Source: an uncultured Tropicimonas sp.
Lineage (GTDB): Bacteria > Pseudomonadota > Alphaproteobacteria > Rhodobacterales > Rhodobacteraceae
Assembly (NCBI GenBank): GCA_947497945.1
Contig: CANMIP010000008.1
Location: 124,001-188,000 of the forward strand
DNA: 64,000 nucleotides
Reading direction: 5' to 3'
Shown: positions 28,213 through 37,383 of the stretch, piece by piece
How the letters are laid out: every line of letters starts with the position of its first letter
Position numbering within the stretch: the stretch's first letter is position 1
The notes under the pieces: model-generated
Database searches by the model: none
What the model saw: the letters and a program-made list of their open reading frames with translations, nothing else
Told to the model about the DNA's origin: nothing
Translations under genes and position numbers: made by a program

Positions 28213-29379
28213 CTAGGCGATCCTGAAACGCTCAATGAACGCGCGGTCGGGCGTGACGCCCAGGCCCGGCCCCTGTGGGATCATCACCCGGCCGTCATTG
28301 CGTTTCACCTGCCCCTGGATATCCAGCGGCTCGGCCAGCAATTCGTCGCGGAACTTGTTGTCCGTCGTGTCGAACTCCAGCATCGGCTCCCATGGAAACA
28401 GCCCGCCCGGCAGCGTCGGCATGGCCGCGAGAAGCTGAAGATTCGTGGCGACCGACACCGCGGATCCCCAGACATGGTTGATGACCGGCGTGAAATGCGC
28501 ATGGCATAGCGCCAGAACGCGAAGGTATTCGGAGATCCCGCCGAGCGCACAGACCTCGGGCTGCGCGATGTCGAGCCCGCGCGCTTCCAGCAGGCGCCGC
28601 CAGCCCCAGCGATTGAACTCCGCTTCGCCGCCGGAAATGTTGACCTTGAGCCCCGCACGCAGCTCGGCGTAGCCGTCGAGATCTTCCGGGGCCACCGGCT
28701 CCTCGAACCAGTAGGCGCCCAGCTCTTCCAGCCCGCGGCCAACATAGAATGCATCGGAGGTGGTGTAGGCGTGGTTGGCATCCGCCATGAAACGGAAATC
28801 CTCGCCCACGCCCTTGCGCACGGCCGTCGCGAGGCGAACATCGTCCTTCGGCCCGACCCCGACCTTCATCTTTGTCGCGGCGAACCCCATCGCCTTGATC
28901 TCGGCGGCTTCGTCGACAAAGCGTGCCTCCATCTCGGCCACCGGTTCCGGACGAAGCATCATGCCGTAGCCATAGGCGGTGACGCTTGAGCGATGCGCGC
29001 CGCCAATGAGCTTGTGAACCGGCAGCCCCGCAACCTTGCCAGCAATGTCCCAAAGCGCGATATCCACACCGGAGAGCGACTGCAGAGGCATGCCCTTCTG
29101 CCCGTGATCGCGCATCAGGTTATAGACCTTGTGCCAGATCACATCGCGGTCGAGCGGGTCCATTCCGAGGATCATCGGCTGGATCACCTGCTCGACGATG
29201 CCCTTGTTCGCAAGCGCGACGGCGCCCGGACCGAAACATTCGCCCCAGCCGGTGACGCCCTCGTCGGTCTCGACCTCGACCAGATGGGCGGTGCGCTTGT
29301 CGTAATACTGTTGGGAATAGCCCAGCCGCTCCGGCATGTCGTAGCCGAGCACGTGGCTGGTGATCCTGGTGATCTTCAT
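28213..29379 (-). CDS. Enolase-superfamily enzyme, D-galactarolactone cycloisomerase-like
   Basis: A 388-residue member of the mandelate racemase/muconate lactonising group. The second-strand acid/base motif is K170-x-K172, the metal ligands are D200, E226 and E252, and the C-terminal His is in INHVWGSA. The sequence around GQKGMPLQSLSGVDIALWDI and the C-terminal PQGPGLGV segment recall D-galactarolactone cycloisomerase (Gci), which opens the lactone formed in galacturonate/galactarate oxidation. Other acid-sugar dehydratases share these traits. The start at 29379 follows GGGAGGAA. A GntR regulator diverges from it. Confidence 0.85.
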   Translation of the reverse strand: MKITRITSHVLGYDMPERLGYSQQYYDKRTAHLVEVETDEGVTGWGECFGPGAVALANKGIVEQVIQPMILGMDPLDRDVIWHKVYNLMRDHGQKGMPLQSLSGVDIALWDIAGKVAGLPVHKLIGGAHRSSVTAYGYGMMLRPEPVAEMEARFVDEAAEIKAMGFAATKMKVGVGPKDDVRLATAVRKGVGEDFRFMADANHAYTTSDAFYVGRGLEELGAYWFEEPVAPEDLDGYAELRAGLKVNISGGEAEFNRWGWRRLLEARGLDIAQPEVCALGGISEYLRVLALCHAHFTPVINHVWGSAVSVATNLQLLAAMPTLPGGLFPWEPMLEFDTTDNKFRDELLAEPLDIQGQVKRNDGRVMIPQGPGLGVTPDRAFIERFRIA

Positions 29380-29488
29380 GGTTCCTCCCAATTCGATCCC
29401 GCTGCGCAGGCCATCATGGCCGGCTCTTTGGCCTGGCACGCTAGTGAGAATAAAGTTGGCTTTCAAGAAAAACGTTGAATTGCCCCCA

Positions 29489-29518
29489 AATCTCGGGATT
29501 ATGGAAAAAGCCGAGATT
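29489..29518. promoter_or_regulatory. Inverted repeat in the divergent promoter of the Gci-like and GntR genes
   Basis: AATCTCGG and CCGAGATT form an 8-bp perfect inverted repeat with a 14-base spacer, 24 bases before the GntR start. It lies between two divergent genes and is a candidate operator or a leader hairpin. Confidence 0.4.
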
Positions 29519-29541
29519 GACGACTCAGTGAAGGGACATCC

Positions 29542-30204
29542 GTGGAAGCTGAAGGCCTCTTCGAGCGAATGCGCGACCGGACGGTCAGCGGCGAATTTGC
29601 GCCCGGGCAGAGGCTCCGCGCGGAGACACTTCGTGCGGATTATGACGTGTCCGCCACGACCATGCGGGAGATCCTCCTGCGGCTGTCGACCCTGGGGCTT
29701 GTGGATTTCCAGGAGCAACGCGGCTTCCGGCTCCCCGAGCAGTCGGCCGAGCTGCGGCGGGACCTGACCCTGTTCCGCATCCTTCTGGAGGCCGAAGGGG
29801 CCAGCCTGTCGATCCGCCGCGGCTCCGTGGAATGGGAAGCGCGGCTCACGGCGGCGCATCACGCCCTCGGGCATATCGAGTCGTGCGTCCTCGTCGGCAA
29901 GCCTTCGCCGGACCTGCTTGCACTCTGGGTGCGCGCAGAGCTGGATTTCCACCGAACCCTGATCGACGGATGTGGGAGCGATGTTCTCAAGCAGGCGCAT
30001 CTGGCAGTCTATTACCGCTTCCGCCAGCAACTGATCACGACCGACAGTGGCTTTCACTGGGTTCCCAAGAATATCGAACAGCACCGGGGCATTGTCGATG
30101 CGGCGCTGGACAAGGATGAGGAGCTGGTCCGCGAGCGTATCCGGGAGCACCTGATGCGCAACATGACTGATCCCGTCGAGAATTACATGAAAGTGAGAGC
30201 CTGA
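29542..30204 (+). CDS. GntR-family (FCD) transcriptional regulator
   Basis: A 220-residue regulator. The winged helix is residues 5-65 (SGEFAPGQRLRAETLRADYD, then SATTMREILLRLSTLGLVDF) and the rest is an FCD-type helical ligand domain (RAELDFHRTLIDGCGSDVLK, KNIEQHRGIVDAALDKD). The start is GTG 29542 after GAAGGGA. It is divergent from the Gci-like gene and upstream of a TRAP receptor gene, so control of sugar-acid uptake and breakdown is the likely role. Confidence 0.86.
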   Translation: MEAEGLFERMRDRTVSGEFAPGQRLRAETLRADYDVSATTMREILLRLSTLGLVDFQEQRGFRLPEQSAELRRDLTLFRILLEAEGASLSIRRGSVEWEARLTAAHHALGHIESCVLVGKPSPDLLALWVRAELDFHRTLIDGCGSDVLKQAHLAVYYRFRQQLITTDSGFHWVPKNIEQHRGIVDAALDKDEELVRERIREHLMRNMTDPVENYMKVRA

Positions 30205-30360
30205 GATGTGCCGTTGCCGCACCCACGCCGCGACAGGACCTCAAGGCAGCGAGATTGCCCGGAGAAGCGTTTCGACACGGCTGACAGCCGGTCGAACCGG
30301 AGGAAACTACAAGCGTTTCCCGGGTGAAGACGGACCCAATCGCGGGTCTAGGGAGGAGTT

Positions 30361-30377
30361 CGGATCGCTGCGATCCG
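30361..30377 (+). other. Palindrome upstream of the TRAP receptor
   Basis: CGGATCG-CTG-CGATCCG is a perfect 7-bp inverted repeat 38 bases before the GTG start. It could be an operator or a leader hairpin. Confidence 0.35.
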
Positions 30378-30414
30378 GACACCTGCATGTTCCAGCACCA
30401 GGAAAGGAAATCAG

Positions 30415-31434
30415 GTGAAACTGACTAGCAAACTGGCCGTGACCACGGCCATTGGCCTCGGCCTTATGGCGTCTGCCGCCACCGCTGCCGACGTGACTCT
30501 GCGCATCCAGTCGCACCAGGGCACCAACACTACGCAGGGCCGGCTTCTTGCCAATTTCGTCGATGACGTGAATGTCATGACCGACGGCGAGGTCGAAATC
30601 GAGATGTTCTACTCCTCGGCGGTCGTTGCCTCTGCCGAGACCTTCGATGCAGCCTCCAACGGCATCATCGACTGCGACATGACCAACGGCTCTTACCAGA
30701 CCGGCAAGAACCCTGCGTTCCAGTTCGTGGCCGACACGATGGGGGGCTATGACACCCCGATGCAATATCTTGCCTGGGTGAACTTCGGCGGTGGCCGCGA
30801 AGCGATCAACGAGCTCTATGCGCCCTATGGCATGCATTTTGTTGGCGCGCAGGTTGGCGGCCAGGAATCGCTGAACTCGTCCAAGCCGCTTCCCGGCATC
30901 GAAGCCCTGGACGCCTTCAAGTTCCGCTCGCCTCCGGGCATGGAAACCGAGATCTTCCAGTCGCTCGGCGCCTCGCCGATCGTGATGGACTTCACCGAGA
31001 TCTTCACCGCGCTTGAAACCGGCATCATCGACGGCGCCGACGCGTCCACGCTGGCCGTGAACACCTCGCTCGGCATCTACGACATCGCCAAGCACACGAC
31101 CTATCCGGGCTTCCATTCGATGTCCTCGGACCAGCTCGCCTGCCGCACCGATGTCTGGGAAGGGCTCAAGCCGTCCTACCAGCGCGTCATCGAGACCGCG
31201 CACAAGAAGCTGATGGCCGATTACGTGATGGTCACCATGGTCGAGAATGGCGAAGCACTTGCCAAGATGCCCGAGATGGGCGTGACGACCTATGACTGGT
31301 CGGCCGAGGATCGCTCCAAGTTCCGCGATGCCGCCAAGGGCGCCTGGGAAGAGTGGGCCAAGAAGACCCCCGAAGCCGCGAAGATGGTCGAAAGCCACAA
31401 GGCCTTCCTGAAGCGGATCGGTCTTACCAACTGA
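30415..31434 (+). CDS. TRAP transporter solute receptor (DctP family), permease genes absent
   Basis: A 339-residue periplasmic binding protein with a cleavable signal (KLAVTTAIGLGLMASAATAA). DctP traits are VTLRIQSHQGTN, a helix-rich core, FKFRSPPGMETEIFQSLGAS with the conserved Arg that binds the carboxylate, and ALETGIIDGAD. It begins with GTG, 6 bases after GGAAAGGAAA. No DctQ or DctM gene is in the window, so it is an orphan receptor here. Lying between two acid-sugar enzymes, it probably binds a sugar acid. Confidence 0.9.
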   Translation: MKLTSKLAVTTAIGLGLMASAATAADVTLRIQSHQGTNTTQGRLLANFVDDVNVMTDGEVEIEMFYSSAVVASAETFDAASNGIIDCDMTNGSYQTGKNPAFQFVADTMGGYDTPMQYLAWVNFGGGREAINELYAPYGMHFVGAQVGGQESLNSSKPLPGIEALDAFKFRSPPGMETEIFQSLGASPIVMDFTEIFTALETGIIDGADASTLAVNTSLGIYDIAKHTTYPGFHSMSSDQLACRTDVWEGLKPSYQRVIETAHKKLMADYVMVTMVENGEALAKMPEMGVTTYDWSAEDRSKFRDAAKGAWEEWAKKTPEAAKMVESHKAFLKRIGLTN

Positions 31435-31440
31435 TCTGCC

Positions 31441-31471
31441 TGGCCCCTCGGCGTTTCGCGCCGGGGGGCCA
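31441..31471 (+). other. Strong GC hairpin after the TRAP receptor gene
   Basis: TGGCCCC-T-CGGCG pairs with CGCCG-G-GGGGCCA across TTTCG, six bases after the stop. ATTCTCATTTTC follows. It may terminate, or may protect the receptor mRNA from 3' decay. Confidence 0.65.
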
Positions 31472-31580
31472 ATTCTCATTTTCAGGATACCATCCGGAAC
31501 CGCCGGACCTGTTCGCGGCCGCACTCGACCGGCCACGATAGGCGACGTGGTGGTTTCGCCGACACCGCCAGGAGATCGAA

Positions 31581-32678
31581 ATGGCAAGGATTCAGTCCGT
31601 CCGGACCCGATTGTTCGATGTGCCGCTGGCCGAAGTGCTGGTCGATGCCAAACACGGCGATCACACGCAATTCGAGCTGATCACGGTCACCATCACGCTT
31701 GACGATGGCACTGTCGGCACCGGCTACACCTATACGGGCGGCAAGGGGGGCCGGGCGATCGCGGCAATGCTGGAGCATGACCTCGCGCCGTTCCTCACGA
31801 ACCGCGATGCCTCTGCGGTGGAACATCTCTGGGACGAGATGCAATGGCATGTGCATTATGTCGGTCGGGGCGGGGTCGCCTCCTTCGCCATCTCGGCGGT
31901 CGACATTGCCTTGTGGGACCTGCGCTGCCAGGCCGCCGGCCTGCCGCTGTGGAAGATGGCCGGAGCAAGCTCGGACCGGTGCCGCGCCTATGGTGGCGGG
32001 ATCGACCTGAATTTCCCGATCCCGAAGCTGCTGAAGAATGTGCAGGGCTATCTCGACCGCGGCCTGAACGCCGTGAAGATCAAGGTCGGCCAGCCGACGC
32101 TGGCGGAAGATGTCGAGCGCGTGCGGGCGGTTCGGGACCATATCGGCCCGGATGTCGCCCTGATGGTCGACGCGAATTACTCGATGGATATCGAACAGGG
32201 GATCGCCGCGGCCCGCGCCTTCGAGCCATTTGATCTTGTCTGGTTCGAGGAACCGATCATTCCCGACGATTTCGGCGGCTTTGCCCGCATTGCCGAGGCC
32301 ACCGGCCACCCGCTGGCCGCGGGTGAGAACCTGCACACCATGATCGAGTTCGAGATCGCCTTCGAGCGATCGAAACTGTCCTATATCATGCCAGATTCAG
32401 GCAATTGCGGCGGCGTGACTGGGTTTCTCCGGGTGGCCGAGATGAGCCGGAAGCACGGCCTGCCGGTCTGTAGCCACGGGATGCAGGAACTCAATGTCAG
32501 CCTGCTGAGCGGGCAATCCAATGCCGGCTGGCTGGAGGTTCACTCCTTCCCGATCGACGAGTACACGACCCGCCCTCTGGTCATCGAAGATCATCTTGCC
32601 GTCGCCCCCGGCGAGCCCGGCACCGGCGTTCGCTTCGCCTGGGAGAAACTGGCGCCTTTCGAGGCCGGACAGCGGTAA
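31581..32678 (+). CDS. Enolase-superfamily acid-sugar dehydratase (mandelate racemase group)
   Basis: A 365-residue enzyme. K166-x-K168 is the acid/base motif, D197, E223 and E249 bind the metal, and [15 protein letters not shown] holds the C-terminal His. An active-site lid loop rich in Gly/Tyr/Thr lies at residues 46-58. The family removes water from, or epimerises, acid sugars such as talarate or galactarate; the exact substrate cannot be read. The start follows GGAGATCG. It is the second such enzyme within 4 kb, and the TRAP receptor gene lies between the two. Confidence 0.85.
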   Translation: MARIQSVRTRLFDVPLAEVLVDAKHGDHTQFELITVTITLDDGTVGTGYTYTGGKGGRAIAAMLEHDLAPFLTNRDASAVEHLWDEMQWHVHYVGRGGVASFAISAVDIALWDLRCQAAGLPLWKMAGASSDRCRAYGGGIDLNFPIPKLLKNVQGYLDRGLNAVKIKVGQPTLAEDVERVRAVRDHIGPDVALMVDANYSMDIEQGIAAARAFEPFDLVWFEEPIIPDDFGGFARIAEATGHPLAAGENLHTMIEFEIAFERSKLSYIMPDSGNCGGVTGFLRVAEMSRKHGLPVCSHGMQELNVSLLSGQSNAGWLEVHSFPIDEYTTRPLVIEDHLAVAPGEPGTGVRFAWEKLAPFEAGQR

Positions 32679-32879
32679 ACCGGGAAGGTTGGTCCCGCCC
32701 GGCCGAGATCCAGTCGTTTCGGCATTTCGGCTGGGGCCGGTTTTGCCAGAGCGGGTCCGTCTTGCAACGGACCTCGAGCGATGCCTGGGAACACCCGAAA
32801 ACAGGCCGCGCCTGTTCATCGCAGGGAGCGATGCCCCCTGCCCCACTCAAACCGGCTTGTCCTGAATTCGCCCTCGGCG

Positions 32880-34961
32880 TCAGCCGATCCGGAAGGCCGG
32901 CGTGTCGCTTGGATGATCCAGCAGGTCTCTGAGCTGCTCGTCGAGCTGCATCATCGTGACCGACATCCCGACCATGTCCAGAGAGGTGCAGTAATGCCCC
33001 GCCCAGCTCCGGGCTACGGAAATGCCCCGCGCCTTGAGACGCTGCCGCACGCGTCGACCGACGATGTAGAGCTCCATCAACGGCGTCGAACCAAGCGAGT
33101 TCAGCAAAAGCGCGACTTCGTCTCCACGCGCCGGATCCATCTCCGACAGGATCCTGTCGACCACCAGGTCGGCCGTGTCATCGGCCGTTTCCACGCTCTG
33201 GCGCAGCACGCCAGGCTCGCCGTGAACGCCAACCCCCACCTCCATCTCGCCTTCGCCCAGCATGAAGAGCGGGCGGCGCGTCTCCGGCAGCGAACAGGAT
33301 TCCAGCGCCACGCCGACCGTGAAGGTCCGCCTGTTGGCCTTCCGCGCCAGCAACTCGACCTGGGACAGCGGCATCATCCTGTCACAGGCAGCGCCTGCGA
33401 CCTTGAACACGAACAGATTCCCGGCAACGCCCCTGCGTCCGGAGCGATCTTCCGCCGCCGAGGAGGCAATGTCGTCGGTCGTCACGACGGTGCTGACCTC
33501 GATCCCCTCCATCTGCGCCATTTCCGCCGCCATCTCGAAATTCATCACGTCGCCGGAATAGTTTCCGAACAGGTGCAGCACGCCCGCGCCCCGGTTCACT
33601 GCGCGCGTGCAGTCGAAAATCGGGCCGGGCGGCGGCGACGCGAAGACATTGCCGATCGCGACGGCATCGGCCATCCCGCGCCCGACATAGCCGAGAAAGC
33701 AGGGGTCGTGCCCCGAGCCACCACCGATGACCAGCCCGACCTTGCCCTCGCGCGGGCCGTTGCGCGCGATCAGGGCACGGTTCGAGTCCCGCACGGGACG
33801 CAGGAATGCGGCGTGCTCGGCAACGGCGCCCTCCAGGGCTTCATCGACGGCATCTTCCGGCGTGTTCAGGAATTTCTTGACCGAACTGCGCGCCGGAAGC
33901 GCCGTTCCCGTCTCCGGGACCGGGGTCGCGGCGGCGCGTGCCGGCTGGATCTCGCGGCCATCGGCACTGAGAATGCCGGCGCCGGTCGCGGCATCGGTGA
34001 TCAGGACATTGACGAATCCGCCCCGCAACGCGGCGAGAATTGCCGGAACCTTGTCGATTCCGGAGGCGATCGCGATACGCTGCGGCGTCGCCGCGATCTG
34101 CTCAAGCGAGATCCCGATGATCCGACCGTCCAGCGGGCCATCGATCCTGCGCCCCATATCGTCGATATAGTGGCCGGCAATGGCGCCGACGGCACCGGAA
34201 TAGGCATCGCGGAATTTCGGGGTGTCGTTCAGGAAACCGGAGCTGTAGAGCGTCGAATTCGGTCTGAGGGAGGCGATCCCGAAGACGATCCGGTTCAGCT
34301 CCTCCAGGCTGGCGAGCTGCTCTTGCACCGGGGTCTCCTGCACGAGCATATCCCGCAATTCCCTGCGCGACACGATGGCCGGGGCGGAGATCGGGATGCA
34401 TTCGGCCCGGATCGCTGTGGCCATGGCGGTCGCGCAGGCCGCGGGCGTGTAGGGCACATGGGCGCTGGTCGAACCGGTCGCCTGCACGACGCGCACATCC
34501 TGCAACCCGTCCACGGAGAGCCGTTCGGCGGCAGCCAGCACCGAGCGCCCCCAGCCCACGCCGATCGTGTCGCCGGGTTTGATGATGGAGCGCAGCGCCT
34601 GCGCGCCGCCGCTTCCCAGGCTCTCGAACGGGCTGCGCCCCCCGCCCTCGCCGGGAATGACGAGGCAATCCTTGAGACCGAAATGCTCCTGCAGCGCCTT
34701 CGCGATGGTGAGCGAGCGCAGCTTTTCCGTCTTGATGGCGATATTGACGATGCCGCGTTCCCGGGCATCGGCGAGATAGGAGATCACGGAGGCGCGCGAG
34801 ACACCGATGATGCGCGCGATGTCGCTCTGCGTCAGCCCCTCCTCGTAATAGAGCCAGCTGGCCCAGAGCAACAGGTCGTCGCCGAAGCGGAGCGGAACCC
34901 CGCCCTCGGAACGCGCCGACCCGACCGCAGCGGCCGGTCCGGTTCCCGCTTTCGCAGCCAT
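32880..34961 (-). CDS. SorC-type regulator fused to a DhaK kinase subunit
   Basis: A 693-residue fusion. Residues 1-70 carry a helix-turn-helix (LTQSDIARIIGVSRASVISY) and residues 75-340 a SorC sugar-phosphate sensor domain (GDTIGVGWGRSVLAA). From about residue 365 to the end is a full DhaK domain. The three residues needed by DhaK are kept: the His of GGGSGHDP (about 418), the Asp of GNYSGD (about 471) and the covalent-binding His of GVHGEPG (about 580). The chain may both bind DNA and hold or phosphorylate a keto-sugar through a DhaL partner. Its start overlaps the upstream dhaL stop by one base. This architecture exists elsewhere in databases, to my recollection, but its working is little described. 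Confidence 0.9.
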   Translation of the reverse strand: MAAKAGTGPAAAVGSARSEGGVPLRFGDDLLLWASWLYYEEGLTQSDIARIIGVSRASVISYLADARERGIVNIAIKTEKLRSLTIAKALQEHFGLKDCLVIPGEGGGRSPFESLGSGGAQALRSIIKPGDTIGVGWGRSVLAAAERLSVDGLQDVRVVQATGSTSAHVPYTPAACATAMATAIRAECIPISAPAIVSRRELRDMLVQETPVQEQLASLEELNRIVFGIASLRPNSTLYSSGFLNDTPKFRDAYSGAVGAIAGHYIDDMGRRIDGPLDGRIIGISLEQIAATPQRIAIASGIDKVPAILAALRGGFVNVLITDAATGAGILSADGREIQPARAAATPVPETGTALPARSSVKKFLNTPEDAVDEALEGAVAEHAAFLRPVRDSNRALIARNGPREGKVGLVIGGGSGHDPCFLGYVGRGMADAVAIGNVFASPPPGPIFDCTRAVNRGAGVLHLFGNYSGDVMNFEMAAEMAQMEGIEVSTVVTTDDIASSAAEDRSGRRGVAGNLFVFKVAGAACDRMMPLSQVELLARKANRRTFTVGVALESCSLPETRRPLFMLGEGEMEVGVGVHGEPGVLRQSVETADDTADLVVDRILSEMDPARGDEVALLLNSLGSTPLMELYIVGRRVRQRLKARGISVARSWAGHYCTSLDMVGMSVTMMQLDEQLRDLLDHPSDTPAFRIG

Positions 34962-35611
34962 CAGCCGAGCCTCTGGGCGAGGATATCGGAGAAGCTGTCA
35001 ATTATGATCGCGGCGGAGGCGGCGCCGGGATCGACATGGCCGATGCTGCGCTCGCCAAGCCGCGCCGCGCGCCCCTTGGACGCGATCATGCTCCTGGTGG
35101 CTTCTGTCGCGTGCCCGGCCACGGTCTTGACCTCGGCCAGGGTTTCGCCGAGCGGCGCACCCTTCGCACGGGCGGCCTTGACCGCCTGCCCGACCGGCAG
35201 CCAGACATCCATCATCGTCTTGTCCCCGGCGACCGCCTTGCCACGGCTTCCGATCCCGTCACCAAGCGCGACCAGGAGCATCGGCGCCTCCTCAGCGGGC
35301 AGCGACACCCGACCTTCCGCATAGGCGCCCGCCCGCAGAAGCCCCGAGGCATAGAGCGGACCGGTCGTGGCGCCGACGGAATCGAGGAAGCTGCCAGCGC
35401 AGAGCGCGAAGAGCGTTGTCAGGTCGCTCGACCGGGGATCGACCTCGCCAAGCGCACGGACAATCGCCGCGAAACCACGCACCATCGTGGTGCCGTGATC
35501 CCCGTCACCGATCTCGCCGTCGAGCTGTCCCAGATGTTCCGAAGCGCTCGCGAGGCGGGCCGAAGCCTCGCGCAGCACTGCCATGATGTCGTCAACGCCT
35601 ACTTCCGCCAT
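34961..35611 (-). CDS. DhaL nucleotide-binding subunit, second copy
   Basis: A 216-residue DhaL. The magnesium-ADP aspartates are D31, D36 and D38 in DGEIGDGDHG, the same numbering as in E. coli DhaL plus one, which supports the start at 35611; an ATG at 35653 just after the upstream stop is possible. GATTGPLYASG and AAIIIDSF are the other family segments. It donates phosphate to a DhaK-bound keto-sugar. It is coupled to the SorC-DhaK gene and may serve that fusion. Confidence 0.9.
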   Translation of the reverse strand: MAEVGVDDIMAVLREASARLASASEHLGQLDGEIGDGDHGTTMVRGFAAIVRALGEVDPRSSDLTTLFALCAGSFLDSVGATTGPLYASGLLRAGAYAEGRVSLPAEEAPMLLVALGDGIGSRGKAVAGDKTMMDVWLPVGQAVKAARAKGAPLGETLAEVKTVAGHATEATRSMIASKGRAARLGERSIGHVDPGAASAAIIIDSFSDILAQRLG

Positions 35612-35656
35612 GCGCCCATGTAGACCCGACAGTATTGGCGAGAGCAAGCGCATTCA

Positions 35657-36298
35657 TCATCCGTCCAGGCGGCGTTTCACTCCCTCGGCCAGGGTCCCGA
35701 GGATCAGGCTGCAGGAGGTCGCGCCGGCGTCGAGAACGCCGCGGGAGCGCTCGCCCAGACGGGACGCGCGCCCCACCTTCGCGATCATGTCGATGGTGGA
35801 ATCCCGTCCCGCCTCGGCCGCCGCGCGCATCGCGTCCAGCGCCTCTGCCATGGGCTTTCCGTCCCCGATGGCGGATCTGTAGGCGTCCAGGGCGGGCGCA
35901 TAGGCATCGAGCAGCGTCTTGTCGCCAACGTCCGCCGAGCCGATATCCTTCACCTCGTCGAGGCCGTTCTGCAACATGTCCCCGAACAGGACCGCGTCGA
36001 TCTCCCAGGCCTCCTCGATGGCTTCGGCCATGCCGGAAAACATCATGCCGTAAAGCGGCCCCATCGAACCGCCGATCTCGCTCATGAGCACGTCGGAAAG
36101 CACAGACATCGCCTCGTCGAGGCTTTCGGTGCCGTCGAGCTTCTCGGCCGTGCGCCCGAACCCCTTGGCCATGTTCACGCCATGGTCGCCATCGCCGATC
36201 TTGCCGTCGATCTCCGAGAGATAGGCCTTGTTCGCGACGATCACCCGCGCGATCTCCGCAACAATCCCGCCCGCGTCCGCATTCGAAATCCGCTCCAT
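35657..36298 (-). CDS. DhaL nucleotide-binding subunit, first copy
   Basis: A 213-residue DhaL with D31, D36 and D38 in DGKIGDGDHG, GGSMGPLYGMMF, and a C-terminal GVLDAGATSCSLIL segment. Its start overlaps the dhaK stop by one base (TGATG), so it is most likely the partner of that DhaK. No DhaM phosphotransfer gene is present in the window, so the phosphate may come directly from ATP. Confidence 0.92.
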   Translation of the reverse strand: MERISNADAGGIVAEIARVIVANKAYLSEIDGKIGDGDHGVNMAKGFGRTAEKLDGTESLDEAMSVLSDVLMSEIGGSMGPLYGMMFSGMAEAIEEAWEIDAVLFGDMLQNGLDEVKDIGSADVGDKTLLDAYAPALDAYRSAIGDGKPMAEALDAMRAAAEAGRDSTIDMIAKVGRASRLGERSRGVLDAGATSCSLILGTLAEGVKRRLDG

Positions 36299-37302
36299 CA
36301 GCCCCTCCAGTTAAAGCCGGGGGCTTCGGCATCGACGTCGAGCAGCCCCTTGAGTTCTTCGTCCAGCGCCATGACCGTCAGGGTCGCGCCGACCATTTCC
36401 AGCGACGTGAAATAGTTGCCGACAAAGGCGCGGTACACTTTCAGCCCACGCGCCGCCATCTGGCTCTCCATCCGGTCATACAGCACGTAGAGCTCGTCCA
36501 CCGGCGTCGCGCCGAGACCGGACACCAGCACGGCCAGTTCCGTGCCTTCCGGCAAGTCATGGTCGTCGAGCACGATCTGTGTCATCTCGTCGGCGATCTC
36601 GTCGGCCGTTTTCAGCGCCTCGACGCGGGTTCCCGGTTCGCCGTGATGGCCGATACCGACCTCCATCTTGCCCGGTTCGATCTCGAAATTCGGATGGCCG
36701 ACGGCCGGCAGCGTGCAGGGGCCGAGGCCCACGCCGACAGACCGGCAGGCATCGATGGCCTTCTGCGCGGCGGCCTGGACCTCCTCCAGCGTCGCGCCTT
36801 CCGACGCCTTGGCGCCGCCGATCTTCCACATGAAGATCTCGCCGGCCACGCCGCGCCGTTTCGCGCGCTCTTCGGGCGGGGCGGAGCAGACATCGTCATT
36901 GGCCACCACCGTGGCGACGGGGATCTTGTCCTTCTTCGCCATTTTCGAGGCCATCTTCACGTTCATGTTGTCGCCAGCATAGTTACCATAGAGCACCGCC
37001 ACGCCCGCGCCGCCATCGGCGGCCTTGATCGCGTCGTGGAAGCTCTTCGCGGTCGGCGAGGAGAACAGCTCTCCCACCGCGACCGCGTCCACCATGTTGC
37101 GCCCGGTATAGCCGATGAAGGCCGGCTCATGGCCCGAGCCGCCCCCGGTCACGATGCCGACGCGCCCTTCGGTGCCGGCCTGCCGGCTGACCACGACGCG
37201 GGCGTTGTCCGGGTCGAGGCGCACCAGGTCGTCATGCGCCTTGACGAATCCACGGACCGTCTCGTCGACGATATCGTCGGGATTGTTGATGAACCGCTGC
37301 AT
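36298..37302 (-). CDS. Dihydroxyacetone kinase-like subunit DhaK
   Basis: A 334-residue DhaK. H58 (GGGSGHEP), D111 (GNYAGD) and the covalent-binding H220 (GIGHHGEPG) match E. coli DhaK H56, D109 and H218, with the same spacing. It binds a short keto-sugar as a hemiaminal for phosphorylation by DhaL. Related DAK kinases also act on L- or D-erythrulose, so dihydroxyacetone is not the only candidate. It lies after the ABC importer genes and before two dhaL genes. The start at 37302 follows AGGAGCG. Confidence 0.93.
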   Translation of the reverse strand: MQRFINNPDDIVDETVRGFVKAHDDLVRLDPDNARVVVSRQAGTEGRVGIVTGGGSGHEPAFIGYTGRNMVDAVAVGELFSSPTAKSFHDAIKAADGGAGVAVLYGNYAGDNMNVKMASKMAKKDKIPVATVVANDDVCSAPPEERAKRRGVAGEIFMWKIGGAKASEGATLEEVQAAAQKAIDACRSVGVGLGPCTLPAVGHPNFEIEPGKMEVGIGHHGEPGTRVEALKTADEIADEMTQIVLDDHDLPEGTELAVLVSGLGATPVDELYVLYDRMESQMAARGLKVYRAFVGNYFTSLEMVGATLTVMALDEELKGLLDVDAEAPGFNWRG

Positions 37303-37383
37303 GAGAATGCGCTCCTGTCTGTTCGTTATGGCCGACTCGCCGGCCTGTCCTGGCTGCCCGCCGGAAGGTGCGGGCAGAAGTAT

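Noticed and set aside
29380-30222. Upstream extension of the Gci-like frame by 281 codons
   Set aside because: It is antisense to the GntR gene. ATG 29379 has a good ribosome site and matches the family N-terminus.
32781-35324. 847-codon open frame on the plus strand
   Set aside because: Antisense to the SorC-DhaK and DhaL genes, which have clear family motifs. Composition is Arg/His-rich without domains.
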